Assembly (NCBI GenBank): GCA_963205335.1
Contig: CAUJIM010000098.1
Location: 1 to 64,000, forward strand
Length of the DNA: 64,000 nucleotides
Source: Pseudomonadota bacterium
GTDB taxonomy: Bacteria; Pseudomonadota; Gammaproteobacteria; Burkholderiales; Burkholderiaceae_C
Direction of reading: 5' to 3'
Shown piece after piece: positions 10,454 to 20,359 of this stretch (position 1 is the first letter of the stretch; each line of letters starts with the position of its first letter). The translations under genes were made by a program, and so were the position numbers. Under the pieces are notes generated by a model that saw only the letters and a program-made list of their open reading frames with translations, was not told the origin of the DNA and searched no databases.

Positions 10454-11820
10454 GCGGAGTCGCCCGGCACCGGCTGCAGCACCAGCCGCGCCTGCAGGCC
10501 GCTGCCGCCGTCGGGCAGCGGCGAGGTCAGTTCCAGCCGCCCGCCGTGCTTGTGCGCGATGGTGGTGGCGATCGACAGGCCCAGGCCGTAGCCGGTGCGG
10601 CTGCTGTCCTGGCGCACGTGGCGCTGGCGCAGCGTCTGCAACTGTTCGGCTGGCACGCCGGGGCCGTGGTCGCGCACGGCGATGGCGCAGCCGGGGCCGA
10701 CGAGGAGTTCCACCGCGCCGCCGCCCGCGTGGTGCAGCGCGTTTTCCAGCAGGTTGCGCAGCGCGATGGCCAGCGCGTCGAAGTCGCCCAGCGCCATGGT
10801 GGGCGCCGTGGCCTCGGGCAGGATGAGATCGAGCCGGTCGATGGCGCCGTCGCCCTGCTGCCAGAATTCCTGCGCCATGGTGGTGGCCAGGCGCGCCAGA
10901 TCCACCGGCTCGCGTGTGAGCGGGGTGCTGGATTCGGCGCGGGAGAGCTGCAGCAGCTTTTCCGTGCGATGCGAGAGCGTCTGCAGGGCGTCGAGCGCGG
11001 CCTGCACGTCGCTGCGCTGCAGGCCATGCTCCAGCGCGGTCTGCAGGCGCAGGCGCGCGGCGGCGAGCGGCGTGCGCAGCTCGTGCGCGGCGTTGGCCGC
11101 AAGCGCGCGCTCCACCTCCAGCGCCTGCGCCAGGCGCTCCAGCAGGTGGTTCACGTCGTCCTGCACGCTGGCGAGTTCGCGCGGCAGGTGGAGCAGGCCG
11201 ATGGGCGCCAGCCGCTCGCCGCTGCGCTGGCCGATCTCGTGGCGCAGCAGTTCGAGCGGGCGCAGCTCGCGCCGCGCGATGCGCCGCAGCAGCAGCGCCA
11301 GCAGCGGCAGCACGGCCGCCAGCGGCAGCGTCAGGCCGACCAGGGTGTGGCGCACCGCCCTGCGGCGCTCGCGCAGCGGATCGGCCACCTGCAGGTAGAT
11401 GGCCCGCGTGGGGTGCAGCACGGTATGCACGCGCCAGTCGCCGTGGTTGGCGAAGCCGGGCGCGAGCGGTACCTCGAACTGGCCGGCCCGCGCGTCGGCC
11501 GCGCGCGCCAGCACCCGCCCCTGCGGCGTGACGAGCTGGTAGAGCACGTCGGCATCGGCGAACGAGCCGGGCGAGGCGATCGTGAGCGGCGCGCCGCCGG
11601 GCTGCGGTGGTGCATCGTCCAGGTGCCGCAGGGCGATGTCGAACATGCGGTGCGCCACCTCGACCAGCTCGTTGTCGAAATTGCGGTCGATCTCGCTGCC
11701 GACGTACCAGACCACGCCGAGCACGCAGGCGAGCCATGCGCCGCCGACCCAGAGCATCAGGCGGCGCGTGAGCCGCCCCGAGAGGGTGTCCGCGCCGGCT
11801 TGCGCCCGCCAGCGGCTCAT
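10450..11820 (-). CDS. sensor histidine kinase, PmrB/QseC-like
   Basis: A 456-residue membrane sensor. It has transmembrane segments at about residues 20-40 and 163-178, enclosing a periplasmic domain of some 120 residues, then a HAMP-like linker. The phosphoacceptor is H246 in AANAAHELRTPLAAARLRLQ; the ATP-binding lobe contains NLLENALHHA (N box), VRDHGPGVP (G1) and GYGLGLSIATTIAHKHGG (G2). It overlaps its response regulator by 4 bp (ATGA). The divergent neighbours are a PAP2 phosphatase and an EptA-type transferase, which points to control of lipid A modification as in PmrB; the periplasmic domain gives no direct hint of its ligand. Confidence 0.9.
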   Translation of the reverse strand: MSRWRAQAGADTLSGRLTRRLMLWVGGAWLACVLGVVWYVGSEIDRNFDNELVEVAHRMFDIALRHLDDAPPQPGGAPLTIASPGSFADADVLYQLVTPQGRVLARAADARAGQFEVPLAPGFANHGDWRVHTVLHPTRAIYLQVADPLRERRRAVRHTLVGLTLPLAAVLPLLALLLRRIARRELRPLELLRHEIGQRSGERLAPIGLLHLPRELASVQDDVNHLLERLAQALEVERALAANAAHELRTPLAAARLRLQTALEHGLQRSDVQAALDALQTLSHRTEKLLQLSRAESSTPLTREPVDLARLATTMAQEFWQQGDGAIDRLDLILPEATAPTMALGDFDALAIALRNLLENALHHAGGGAVELLVGPGCAIAVRDHGPGVPAEQLQTLRQRHVRQDSSRTGYGLGLSIATTIAHKHGGRLELTSPLPDGGSGLQARLVLQPVPGDSA

Positions 11821-12494
11821 GCGCCGCCGCCTTGCCCGGGCGCGGCCAGGCGGTAGCCGAGGCCTCGCACCGTCTCGATGCTGCCGCGCCCGAGCTTGCG
11901 GCGCAGGCGGCTGATGAACACTTCGAGCGTGTTGCTGTCGGTGTCGTCGTCGAAACCGTAGAGCGCGTCCTGCAGGTTTTCGCGCGGGTGCAGCTGCCGC
12001 GGGCGCGCGGCCATCGCGCGCAGCAGCGCCCATTCCTTGGCCGTGAGTGCGATCGGCACGCCTGCGCGGCGCACCTGTTCGCGCGCCAGGTCGATCTGCA
12101 CGTCACCCAGTGCGAGCGGCGTGCTCCGCGCCTGGCTGCGCCGGCGCTCGACCGCGCGCAGGCGCGCCAGCAGTTCGGCCGGGTCGTAGGGCTTGACGAG
12201 GTAGTCGTCGGCGCCCGCGTCCAGGCCCCGGATGCGCTCGCTCACCTGGTCGCGCGCGGTCAGCACGATGACGATGGGGCGCTCGGGCAGTTCATGCACC
12301 CGGGGCAGCAGCGCCAGGCCGTCGCCGTCGGCCAGGTGCAGGTCGAGCAGTACCGCGCTGTAGTGCGCCGCGCTCAGCGCCGCGCGCGCGCCTTGCACGC
12401 TGGGCGTGGCATCGACGGCGAAGGCCTTGGCGCGCAGGTAGCCGCACACGGCGTCGGACAGGGCCAGGTCGTCTTCCACCAGCAGCACGCGCAT
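11817..12494 (-). CDS. OmpR-family response regulator, PmrA/QseB-like
   Basis: A 225-residue two-domain regulator. The receiver domain holds the acidic pocket E7/D8/D9, phosphorylation site D51 (VLLDLHLADGDGL), the conserved threonine (LTARD) and the lysine in YLVKPYDP. The C-terminal winged helix contains LTAKEWALLRAMAARP, SNTLEVFISRLRRKLG and IETVRGLGYRL. It is the first gene of the two-component operon. Direct repeats in the divergent promoter region (12552-12579) fit an OmpR-type binding site and suggest it drives the PAP2-EptA operon. Confidence 0.92.
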   Translation of the reverse strand: MRVLLVEDDLALSDAVCGYLRAKAFAVDATPSVQGARAALSAAHYSAVLLDLHLADGDGLALLPRVHELPERPIVIVLTARDQVSERIRGLDAGADDYLVKPYDPAELLARLRAVERRRSQARSTPLALGDVQIDLAREQVRRAGVPIALTAKEWALLRAMAARPRQLHPRENLQDALYGFDDDTDSNTLEVFISRLRRKLGRGSIETVRGLGYRLAAPGQGGGA

Positions 12495-12551
12495 TCGTGT
12501 CGTCCTCGAGCGGTTGTGGTCGCGAGTGTAGGGCGCGGCCGGCCATCCGTG

Positions 12552-12579
12552 CGTTCATTGTTCGTTCAGGTTTCGTTTC
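12552..12579 (+). promoter_or_regulatory. Three 11-bp-spaced direct repeats, likely response-regulator box
   Basis: CGTTCA (12552-12557), CGTTCA (12563-12568) and CGTTTC (12574-12579) recur at exactly 11-bp intervals, one helical turn. This is the geometry of PmrA/PhoB-type boxes. The site lies in the 97-bp gap between the response regulator gene and the PAP2-EptA operon, 12 bp ahead of the PAP2 GTG, where it would overlap a -35 region. A TAGTCT at 12580-12585 could serve as the -10. Confidence 0.6.
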
Positions 12580-12591
12580 TAGTCTCGCGCG

Positions 12592-13329
12592 GTGTTCGTT
12601 CTCGCCGAAGCCTCCCCCCGCGCCGCCACCGCCGTCCGACAGCCCTGGACCTGGCAGCGCCTGGGCGCGCTCACCCTGGTGCTGCTGCTCGCCTTGCTGC
12701 TCTGGGATGCGTCGGGGCTCGATCTGCCGCTGGCCCGCCTGTTCGGCGGGCCGCATGGCTTCGCGTGGCAGGACAACCCGGTGCTGGTCGTCGGCCTGCA
12801 CGCCTGGCCGCGCAGGCTGGGCTGGCTGCTGCTGCTGGCGCTGGTGGCCGGAACGCTGCGCCCCTGGGGCTTTTTGCGGGCGCTCGCGCCGGCCGAGCGC
12901 TGGCGGCTGCTGGCATCGGTGGTGCTGGCGCTGCTCGCGGTGCAGGGAGTCAAGCACGCGAGCGCGACCAGCTGCCCCTGGGACCTGGCCGAGTTCGGCG
13001 GCGTGGCGCACTATGTCTCCCACTGGGCCTGGGGCCTGGGCGACGGCGGGCCGGGCCGGTGCTTCCCGGCCGGCCATGCCTCCACCGCGTTCGCCTTCCT
13101 GGCGGGCTGGTTCACGCTGCGCCGCCGGGTGCCGCGGCTGGCGCGCCGCTGGCTGGTCGCGGTGCTGGTGGCGGGGCTGGTGCTGGGGCTGGTGCAGCAG
13201 GTGCGCGGGGCGCACTACATGAGCCACACCTTCTGGACCGCCTGGATCTGCTGGACCGTGGGATGGCTGCTCGACGGCCTGGGCAGCTTGCGCCGGCATG
13301 GCCGGGCGCATGCTACAAACGCCGGATGA
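12592..13329 (+). CDS. PAP2-family membrane phosphatase
   Basis: A 245-residue inner-membrane protein with about five hydrophobic helices. The phosphatase motifs are of the variant type: KHASATSCPWDL, GRCFPAGHAST and RGAHYMSHTFWTAW, giving the expected Lys, Ser/His and Arg/His active-site residues. Family members remove or transfer phosphate on undecaprenyl pyrophosphate or lipid A. It starts at GTG 12592 and overlaps the eptA-type gene by 4 bp (ATGA), so the two products very likely act together on the outer-membrane lipid. It is divergent from the two-component genes. Confidence 0.85.
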   Translation: MFVLAEASPRAATAVRQPWTWQRLGALTLVLLLALLLWDASGLDLPLARLFGGPHGFAWQDNPVLVVGLHAWPRRLGWLLLLALVAGTLRPWGFLRALAPAERWRLLASVVLALLAVQGVKHASATSCPWDLAEFGGVAHYVSHWAWGLGDGGPGRCFPAGHASTAFAFLAGWFTLRRRVPRLARRWLVAVLVAGLVLGLVQQVRGAHYMSHTFWTAWICWTVGWLLDGLGSLRRHGRAHATNAG

Positions 13330-15017
13330 CGCATGCGCTGAAACTGCCGCAGCCCCTGGCATGGATCGACGGCTGGCTGGCACGGCCCCTGTCGCCGCAA
13401 CGGGTGGTGCTGCGCCTGGCGCTGTACCTGGCGCTGGTGGCCAACTGGCCGCTGTGGCTGCAGCTGGCGCGCGTCGCGGACACGCCGGGCGCGGCGCTGC
13501 GCTCGGTGGCGGTCATGGCGGCGCTGCTGCTCGGCGGCACCGTGGCCCTGCTCGCTCTCACCGCCTGGACGCGCGGCATGCGCTGGCTCTGGTGGCTGGT
13601 GGTGCTGGTGGCGGCGCTGGCGCAGTACTACATGCTGACCTACCGCGTGGTGATGGACCCGGGCATGCTGGGCAACGTGCTGCAGACCGATCCGCGCGAG
13701 GTGGCCGATCTGCTCGGGCCGCGCATGGTGCTGTCCGTGCTGGCGGTGCTGCTGCTGCCGACCTGGTGGCTGGCGCGCCTGCGCCTGGCGGCCGCGCCGC
13801 CGTGGCGCCAGGTGGCGCGCAATGCGCTGCTGCTGCTGGCCGCGCTCGGGGTGGTGGCGGCCACGGTGGCGCTGGCTTCGCGCGACCTGGCGCCGCTGAT
13901 GCGCAACCACAAGGAGGTGCGCTACCTGCTCAACCCCCTGGCCAGCCTGTATTCGGGCGTGGTGGCGGGGCAGCGCCAGTGGTTCAGCCGCACGCGCACG
14001 CTGGTGGCCATGACCGAGGGCGCCGCGCTGGGCCCGAGCTACGCCGCCGACCGGCGCCCGCTGCTGTTCGTGCTGGTGGTGGGCGAGACCGCGCGGGCCG
14101 ACCATTTCGCGCTCAACGGCTACGGGCGCGATACCAACCCGCAGCTCTCCCGGCTGGACGTATCGAGCTGGCGCCGGGTGTTCTCGTGCGGCACGAGCAC
14201 GCTGACGTCGCTGCCGTGCATGTTCTCGCCGCTCGGGCGCGAGAAGTTCGAGTCGCGCGACAACGAGTACGAGACCCTGCTCGACGTGGTGCAGGCCGCG
14301 GGCCTGGCGGTGCTCTGGCTGGACAACCAGTCGGGCTGCAAGGGCGTGTGCGACCGCGTGCCGCATGCCAGCGCCGCCGACGGGCTCGACGAGGCGCAGC
14401 GCAAGGCCTTGTGCGATGGCGGCGAGTGCCGCGACGAGGCGATGCTGGCGGGGCTGGATGCGCGCATCGCGGCGCTGCCGGCCGAGCGGCGCGCGCGCGG
14501 CGTGCTGCTGGTGCTGCACCAGATGGGCAGCCACGGGCCGGCCTACTTCAAGCGCTCCAGCGAGGCGGTCAAGCGCTTCCAGCCGGAGTGCCGCACCGAG
14601 GTGCTGGCCAACTGCAGCCAGGAGGCGCTGGTCAACGCCTACGACAACAGCATCGTCGCGACCGACGCCTTTCTTGCCGGGACCATCGACTGGCTCAAGG
14701 CGCGCGCGGCGCGCGACGACGTCGGCCTGCTCTACCTGAGCGACCACGGCGAGTCGCTCGGCGAGTACGGCCTGTTCCTGCACGGCATGCCGTACGGCAT
14801 CGCGCCCGAGGCGCAGAAGCACGTACCCATGGTCACCTGGTTCAGCACCCCCCTGAGCGATCGCCTGGCGCTGTCCGGGACGTGCCTCGCCGGGAGGCTC
14901 GACGAACCGCTGACGCACGACAACCTGTACTCGACGGTGCTCGGCGCGCTCGACGTGCGCTCGCCGAGCTATCGCAAGGCGCTCGACGTGCTGGCGCCGT
15001 GCCGCTCCGGGGTTTGA
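13326..15017 (+). CDS. eptA: lipid A phosphoethanolamine transferase, EptA-type
   Basis: A 563-residue inner-membrane protein with five N-terminal transmembrane helices followed by a periplasmic sulfatase-like domain. Zn ligand E254 (VVGETARADHF), nucleophile T292 in SCGTSTLTSLPCMFSP, the disulfide cysteines C288/C298 and LSDHGESLGE are present, matching the EptA/MCR family. It transfers phosphoethanolamine to lipid A phosphates, reducing surface charge and polymyxin binding. Co-transcription with the PAP2 gene and the adjacent two-component system supports a regulated lipid A modification unit. A palindromic repeat follows immediately. Confidence 0.93.
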   Translation: MTHALKLPQPLAWIDGWLARPLSPQRVVLRLALYLALVANWPLWLQLARVADTPGAALRSVAVMAALLLGGTVALLALTAWTRGMRWLWWLVVLVAALAQYYMLTYRVVMDPGMLGNVLQTDPREVADLLGPRMVLSVLAVLLLPTWWLARLRLAAAPPWRQVARNALLLLAALGVVAATVALASRDLAPLMRNHKEVRYLLNPLASLYSGVVAGQRQWFSRTRTLVAMTEGAALGPSYAADRRPLLFVLVVGETARADHFALNGYGRDTNPQLSRLDVSSWRRVFSCGTSTLTSLPCMFSPLGREKFESRDNEYETLLDVVQAAGLAVLWLDNQSGCKGVCDRVPHASAADGLDEAQRKALCDGGECRDEAMLAGLDARIAALPAERRARGVLLVLHQMGSHGPAYFKRSSEAVKRFQPECRTEVLANCSQEALVNAYDNSIVATDAFLAGTIDWLKARAARDDVGLLYLSDHGESLGEYGLFLHGMPYGIAPEAQKHVPMVTWFSTPLSDRLALSGTCLAGRLDEPLTHDNLYSTVLGALDVRSPSYRKALDVLAPCRSGV

Positions 15018-15020
15018 TGT

Positions 15021-15069
15021 AAAAAAGGCCTCCAGCGCTTATGTAGCAAGCGCAAGCAGCTCTCTTTTC
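15021..15069. repeat. Palindromic intergenic repeat, copy 4
   Basis: An A run, then GGCCTCCAGCGCTT, a short centre and GCAAGCGCAAGCAGCTC followed by a T-rich tail. It fills the gap between the convergent eptA and AhpD-like genes and may work as a bidirectional terminator. Confidence 0.75.
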
Positions 15070-15075
15070 AGTAGC

Positions 15076-15657
15076 TCACGCCTTCTTTTCCCGGGGCAGG
15101 CGGCCCATCAGGTAGAACTCCGGGTTGGGCATCATGCCGGCGAAGCTCGCCATGCGGTTGGACAGGCCGAAGAACGCGGTGATGGCGGCGATGTCCCAGA
15201 TGTCCTCGTCGTCGAAGCCGTGCGGGTACAGCCGCTGGAAGTCGGCCTCCTCGATCTCGCTGGAGCGCTGGCAGACCTTGAGCGCGAAGTCCAGCATCGC
15301 GCGCTGGCGCGGCGTGATCTCGGCCTTGCGGTAGTTCACCGCCACCTGGTCGGTCACCAGCGGCTTCTTCTCGTGGATGCGCAGGATCGCGCCGTGCGCC
15401 ACGACGCAGTACAGGCACTGGTTGGCGCTGCTCGTGGCCACGACGATCATCTCGCGCTCGCCCTTGGTCAGGCTGCCTTCTTCCTTGAGCATGAGCGCGT
15501 CGTGGTAGGCGAAGAAGGCGCGCCACTCGGCCGGGCGGCGCGCGAACGCGAGGAACACGTTGGGGATGAAGCCGGCCTTGTCCTGCACCTCGAGGATGCG
15601 GGCGCGGATGTCCTCGGGCAGCGTGTTCAGGTCGGGGACGGGGTAGCGTTCGGTCAT
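15076..15657 (-). CDS. AhpD/carboxymuconolactone decarboxylase-family peroxidase-like protein
   Basis: A 193-residue helical protein of the 'peroxidase-related enzyme' type. The redox CxxC motif lies in SSANQCLYCVVAHGAILR with the downstream His of the AhpD proton-relay, and the tail GLSNRMASFAGMMPNPEFY is family-typical. It probably reduces organic peroxides with a thiol donor. It overlaps the upstream cyclopropane-synthase-like gene by 4 bp (ATGA), so the two are translationally coupled, which suggests protection or repair of modified membrane lipids; that link is inference. Confidence 0.85.
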   Translation of the reverse strand: MTERYPVPDLNTLPEDIRARILEVQDKAGFIPNVFLAFARRPAEWRAFFAYHDALMLKEEGSLTKGEREMIVVATSSANQCLYCVVAHGAILRIHEKKPLVTDQVAVNYRKAEITPRQRAMLDFALKVCQRSSEIEEADFQRLYPHGFDDEDIWDIAAITAFFGLSNRMASFAGMMPNPEFYLMGRLPREKKA

Positions 15658-16955
15658 GGGGCTTTCTCGGGCGTGTCGCCCGCCTGGGGCGGGGCGTAGA
15701 TGTATTCGCGGTTGAACGGGTATTGCGACTGCGCGCCGGCCATCGCGCCGCCGTCGCGCCGGCCGTCGGGGTGGGCCATGAGGACCTGGTGCAGCGCCAC
15801 CCAGCCCTGCTCGAAGCCGAGCGCGCAGCCCGCCAGGTACAGCCGGTAGGCGCGCAGCACCTTCTCGCCCTTCTCGGCGCCGTGCTGCGCGGCGAGGATC
15901 TCGCGCGCCCTGGGCAGCTGCGCCTCCAGCGCGTCGGACCAGGCCCAGAGCGTGCGCGCGTAGTGCGGGCGGATGTTCTCGGTGTCGACCATCTCCAGCC
16001 CCGCGCGCGCGATTTCGTGCAGCGCCACGCTCACGTGCAGCAGCTCGCCGCCGGGGAAGATGTAGCGGTCGATGAACTCGCCCATGCCGGCGCCCAGCTC
16101 GCTGTTGTCCAGCCCCCCGGCGGTGATGCCGTGGTTCATCGCCAGGCCGCCGGGCTTGAGCAGGCGGCGCAGCGTGGCGAAGTAGGTCGGCATCTGCGCG
16201 CGGCCGACGTGCTCGAACATGCCGATGGAGGAAATCTTGTCGAACGGCTCGCTCACCTGCAGCTCGCGGTAGTCCTGCAGCAGCACGCGCACCCGGCCCG
16301 AGAGGCCGCGCTCCTCGATGCACTTCTGCACATAGGCGTACTGGTTCTTCGAGAGCGTGATGCCGGTGCCGTCGATGCCGTAGTGCTCCGCCGCCCACAG
16401 CAGCATGCCGCCCCAGCCCGAGCCGATGTCCAGCAGCCGCTCGCCGGGCTGCAGGCGCAGCTTGCGGCAGATGTGGTCGAGCTTGGCCTCCTGCGCCTGT
16501 GCCAGCGTCATCTCGGGGCTGCGGTAGTAGGCGCAGGAGTACACGCGGTACGGGTCGAGCCAGAGCGCGTAGAAGTCGTCCGACACGTCGTAGTGGAACT
16601 GGATGTTCTCGGCATCCCTGGCCGCCGTGTGGCGCGCCCGGGAGACGTACCACGAGAGCGCCTGGCGCCACCAGCTGGTGTGCTCGTCCTGCGCCGGGTC
16701 GGTCTGCAGCACGGCCTGCGCTGCCGCCATCAGGTCCCGTATGCTGCCTTCCAGCTCCACGCGCCCCTCGACGATCTCCGCGCCCACGGTACCGATGGCG
16801 CCCGACGCCAGCGCCGCCACCGCCGTCTGGTCGAGCAGCCTGAGCCTGAGTGCGGCGTTGGCGGCACCGATGCGGCCCGCGCCGGGCAGCTCGATGGCGA
16901 TGGGTATGGGGGATTGCGCCAAGCGGGCCTCGAGGGAATCGTACGGCGGCTTCAT
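15654..16955 (-). CDS. cyclopropane-fatty-acyl-phospholipid synthase family methyltransferase
   Basis: A 433-residue SAM-dependent methyltransferase. Key segments are HYDVSDDFYALWLDPYRVYSCAYY, the SAM-binding RLLDIGSGWGGMLLWAAEHYG and ISSIGMFEHVGRAQMPTYF, with a final MNHGIT and YIFPGG block. Such enzymes add a methylene across the double bond of phospholipid acyl chains in the inner membrane. The N-terminal 100 residues form a family-typical lipid-binding region. It is first in a two-gene operon with the AhpD-like protein. Tandem AT-rich repeats lie in its promoter region (16992-17015). Size and motifs fit Cfa, though some relatives methylate other lipids. Confidence 0.88.
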   Translation of the reverse strand: MKPPYDSLEARLAQSPIPIAIELPGAGRIGAANAALRLRLLDQTAVAALASGAIGTVGAEIVEGRVELEGSIRDLMAAAQAVLQTDPAQDEHTSWWRQALSWYVSRARHTAARDAENIQFHYDVSDDFYALWLDPYRVYSCAYYRSPEMTLAQAQEAKLDHICRKLRLQPGERLLDIGSGWGGMLLWAAEHYGIDGTGITLSKNQYAYVQKCIEERGLSGRVRVLLQDYRELQVSEPFDKISSIGMFEHVGRAQMPTYFATLRRLLKPGGLAMNHGITAGGLDNSELGAGMGEFIDRYIFPGGELLHVSVALHEIARAGLEMVDTENIRPHYARTLWAWSDALEAQLPRAREILAAQHGAEKGEKVLRAYRLYLAGCALGFEQGWVALHQVLMAHPDGRRDGGAMAGAQSQYPFNREYIYAPPQAGDTPEKAP

Positions 16956-16991
16956 GCAGGCATCTCCTTTCTCTTGTGCGCTACGAATCTT

Positions 16992-17015
16992 GCAAAGTAT
17001 TTTTGTAAAGTATTT
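16992..17015 (-). promoter_or_regulatory. Tandem AT-rich direct repeat upstream of the cyclopropane-synthase gene
   Basis: GCAAAGTATTT (16992-17002) and GTAAAGTATTT (17005-17015) repeat at a 13-bp period, 37 bp upstream of the start codon. On the gene's strand this gives TTTACA- and TACTTT-like elements. It may be an activator site or the core promoter; the regulator is unknown. Confidence 0.35.
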
Positions 17016-17110
17016 GTCCCTTTTGCCATGACGGGAAAGGTGGAAACCCTAGGCGCGGGTGGGGTACCCCGGGTGCCCCGGATGGTACGCCGCGAATGGC
17101 CGGAACGGCC

Positions 17111-17144
17111 AAAACAAAAGCCGCGGAGGAATCCCTGCGCGGCT
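17111..17144 (-). terminator. Terminator of the cytochrome c gene
   Basis: On the minus strand, AGCCGCG (17138-17144 complement) pairs with CGCGGCT (17119-17125 complement), followed by a T-rich run (complement of 17111-17118). It lies about 47 bp after the cytochrome stop codon. Confidence 0.75.
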
Positions 17145-17190
17145 TCGCGGCGAGCGCACCGGCGCGTGTGCCGGTGCGGTGTGCACTGTC

Positions 17191-17496
17191 TTATTTGAGC
17201 GACAGGATCCAGTCGACCAGCTTCTTCGCCTCGGCTTCGTTCACGTTGGCGTTGGCGGGCATGGGAATCGGACCCCAGACACCCTTGCTGCCCTTGAGCA
17301 CGGCGGTGATCAGCGCGGCTTCCGCGTCTTTCTGGCCGGCGAACTTCTTCGCGACGTCCTTGTACGCGGGGCCGACGACCTTCTTGTCGATACTGTGGCA
17401 GGCCATGCAGTTCTTGGCCTTGGCCAGTGCTTCGTCGGCCATGGCGGGAGCGGTCACGCCGAATGCGAGAGCCAGGGCGATCAGGGTGGTCTTCAT
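17191..17496 (-). CDS. periplasmic class I cytochrome c (c-551/c-552 type)
   Basis: A 101-residue precursor with a clean Sec signal peptide (MKTTLIALALAFGVTAPAMA) and a mature monohaem domain of about 80 residues. Haem attachment is CMACH, and the Met axial ligand lies in WGPIPMPANANV near the C-terminus. The order and size match c-551/c-552 electron carriers that shuttle between the respiratory chain and terminal reductases or oxidases. A GGAGG-like ribosome-binding site precedes ATG 17496. It has its own terminator. Confidence 0.92.
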   Translation of the reverse strand: MKTTLIALALAFGVTAPAMADEALAKAKNCMACHSIDKKVVGPAYKDVAKKFAGQKDAEAALITAVLKGSKGVWGPIPMPANANVNEAEAKKLVDWILSLK

Positions 17497-17604
17497 CGTG
17501 TCATCCTTTGCGGAGGTGGGTGGAGTACATTTGCATCAACGCATTCTAGTGCGCCAAGTTGACTTGCCAAGCATTCCCCTTTTCCATTACCCGGAGAGTC
17601 ACCC

Positions 17605-17847
17605 ATGTACACCTTGATTCTGGGCATTCTTCTCGTACTGCTGAAATACCTGGAAATCGCTCCCGTGGCGAATTGGTCGTGGTGGTGGGTGCTCGCGCCG
17701 TTCGGGGTCACGCTGCTGTGGTGGGCCTGGGCCGACATGACGGGCTACACCAAGCGCAAGTCCATGGAAAAGATGGACCAGCGCAAGAAGGAACGCATCG
17801 AGCGGCAGAAAGAGGCGCTGGGCATGGCGCCGCGGCAGCGGCGCTGA
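17605..17847 (+). CDS. small Trp-rich membrane protein (TIGR04438-like)
   Basis: An 80-residue protein with two short hydrophobic stretches rich in tryptophan (ANWSWWWVLAPFGVTLLWWAWADMTGY) and a basic tail with many Lys/Arg (KRKSMEKMDQRKKERIERQKE). This matches the small Trp-rich protein family found mainly in Comamonadaceae. Its function is unknown; it is probably an inner-membrane hairpin with the charged tail in the cytoplasm. A GGAGAG ribosome-binding site precedes ATG 17605. Confidence 0.85.
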   Translation: MYTLILGILLVLLKYLEIAPVANWSWWWVLAPFGVTLLWWAWADMTGYTKRKSMEKMDQRKKERIERQKEALGMAPRQRR

Positions 17848-18025
17848 AGTCAGACAACCCCCTGAGCCGCTTCGCGTCTTCCCCCTTCTCTCACGCTGCG
17901 CGTGGGAAGGGGGACGCTACCAGCGCCGCGGGGCGGCCCTTGCGCGGTGGCCCTGGCCTGGGGCGCGCCAGTTTCACGCGTCGCCAGTGATGCGACGCGT
18001 CATGAAGAACCGATATCCGGCGAGT

Positions 18026-19720
<1,695 letters not shown>

Positions 19721-19820
19721 GACGGGTTCGGGCGGCGCGGCGGCCACGGGTTGCAACGGACTGCGGCAAGTGTAGTGCGCGCCGCCTTGCCCCGTGCCGC
19801 AGCCGGGATTTTCCAAGAAG

Positions 19821-19866
19821 AAAAATGGCTGTAGCGCTTTCCAGCAAAGCGCTGGCAGCTATTTCA
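19821..19866. repeat. Palindromic intergenic repeat, copy 5
   Basis: AAAAATGGCTGTAGCGCTTT, centre CCAGC, then AAAGCGCTGGCAGCTATTT. It lies between ilvD and the thioesterase gene, 25 bp before the latter's start. Confidence 0.8.
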
Positions 19867-19890
19867 TCGGTAGCAAAGAGGGAGCGGCGG

Positions 19891-20313
19891 ATGAGTGATT
19901 TGCACGAGCGCGTGAGCGGCAGTTTTCAAGCCCAGGGCCTGATGAAGACGCTGGGCGCGCGGCTGGCGCACGTGGCCGAGGGCGAGGTGCACATCGAGAT
20001 GCCGTTCAGCCCCGCGCTGTCGCAGCAGCGCGGCCACGCGCATGCGGGGTCGATCACCAGCATCGTCGACAGCGCCTGCGGCTACGCCGCGCTCACGCGC
20101 GCGCCCGCCGGGTGCGACGTGGTGACGGCCGAGTTCAAGGTCAATTTCATGCGCCCGGCGATGGGCCGGCGCTTCCTGGCCGTGGGCCGCGTGGCCAGCG
20201 CCGGCAAGACCCTGGGCGTGTGCACCGGCGAGGTGCGCGCGTTCGGCGGCGAGGGCGAGGACTACAAGGTGGTGGCGCTGATGCAGGCGACGATGGTGTT
20301 CGTGCGGCCCTGA
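19891..20313 (+). CDS. PaaI-family hotdog thioesterase
   Basis: A 140-residue hotdog-fold acyl-CoA thioesterase. The central helix region [20 protein letters not shown] and the following [20 protein letters not shown] strand are typical of the PaaI/YdiI branch, whose members hydrolyse aromatic or medium-chain acyl-CoAs. ATG 19891 is preceded by AAAGAGGGA; a reading frame continues upstream to ATG 19825, but that start would lie inside the palindromic repeat, so the shorter form is preferred. It may be transcribed together with lgt 46 bp downstream. Confidence 0.85.
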   Translation: MSDLHERVSGSFQAQGLMKTLGARLAHVAEGEVHIEMPFSPALSQQRGHAHAGSITSIVDSACGYAALTRAPAGCDVVTAEFKVNFMRPAMGRRFLAVGRVASAGKTLGVCTGEVRAFGGEGEDYKVVALMQATMVFVRP

Positions 20314-20359
20314 AACCGCCCGGGCAGGGCGCCGCCGGCCCTGCTGCACAATCGCCGCC

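Noticed and set aside
8693..12106. Long minus-strand frame of over 1100 codons across the acyl-CoA dehydrogenase and two-component genes
   Set aside because: It is a GC-driven shadow of clearly recognised genes on both strands.
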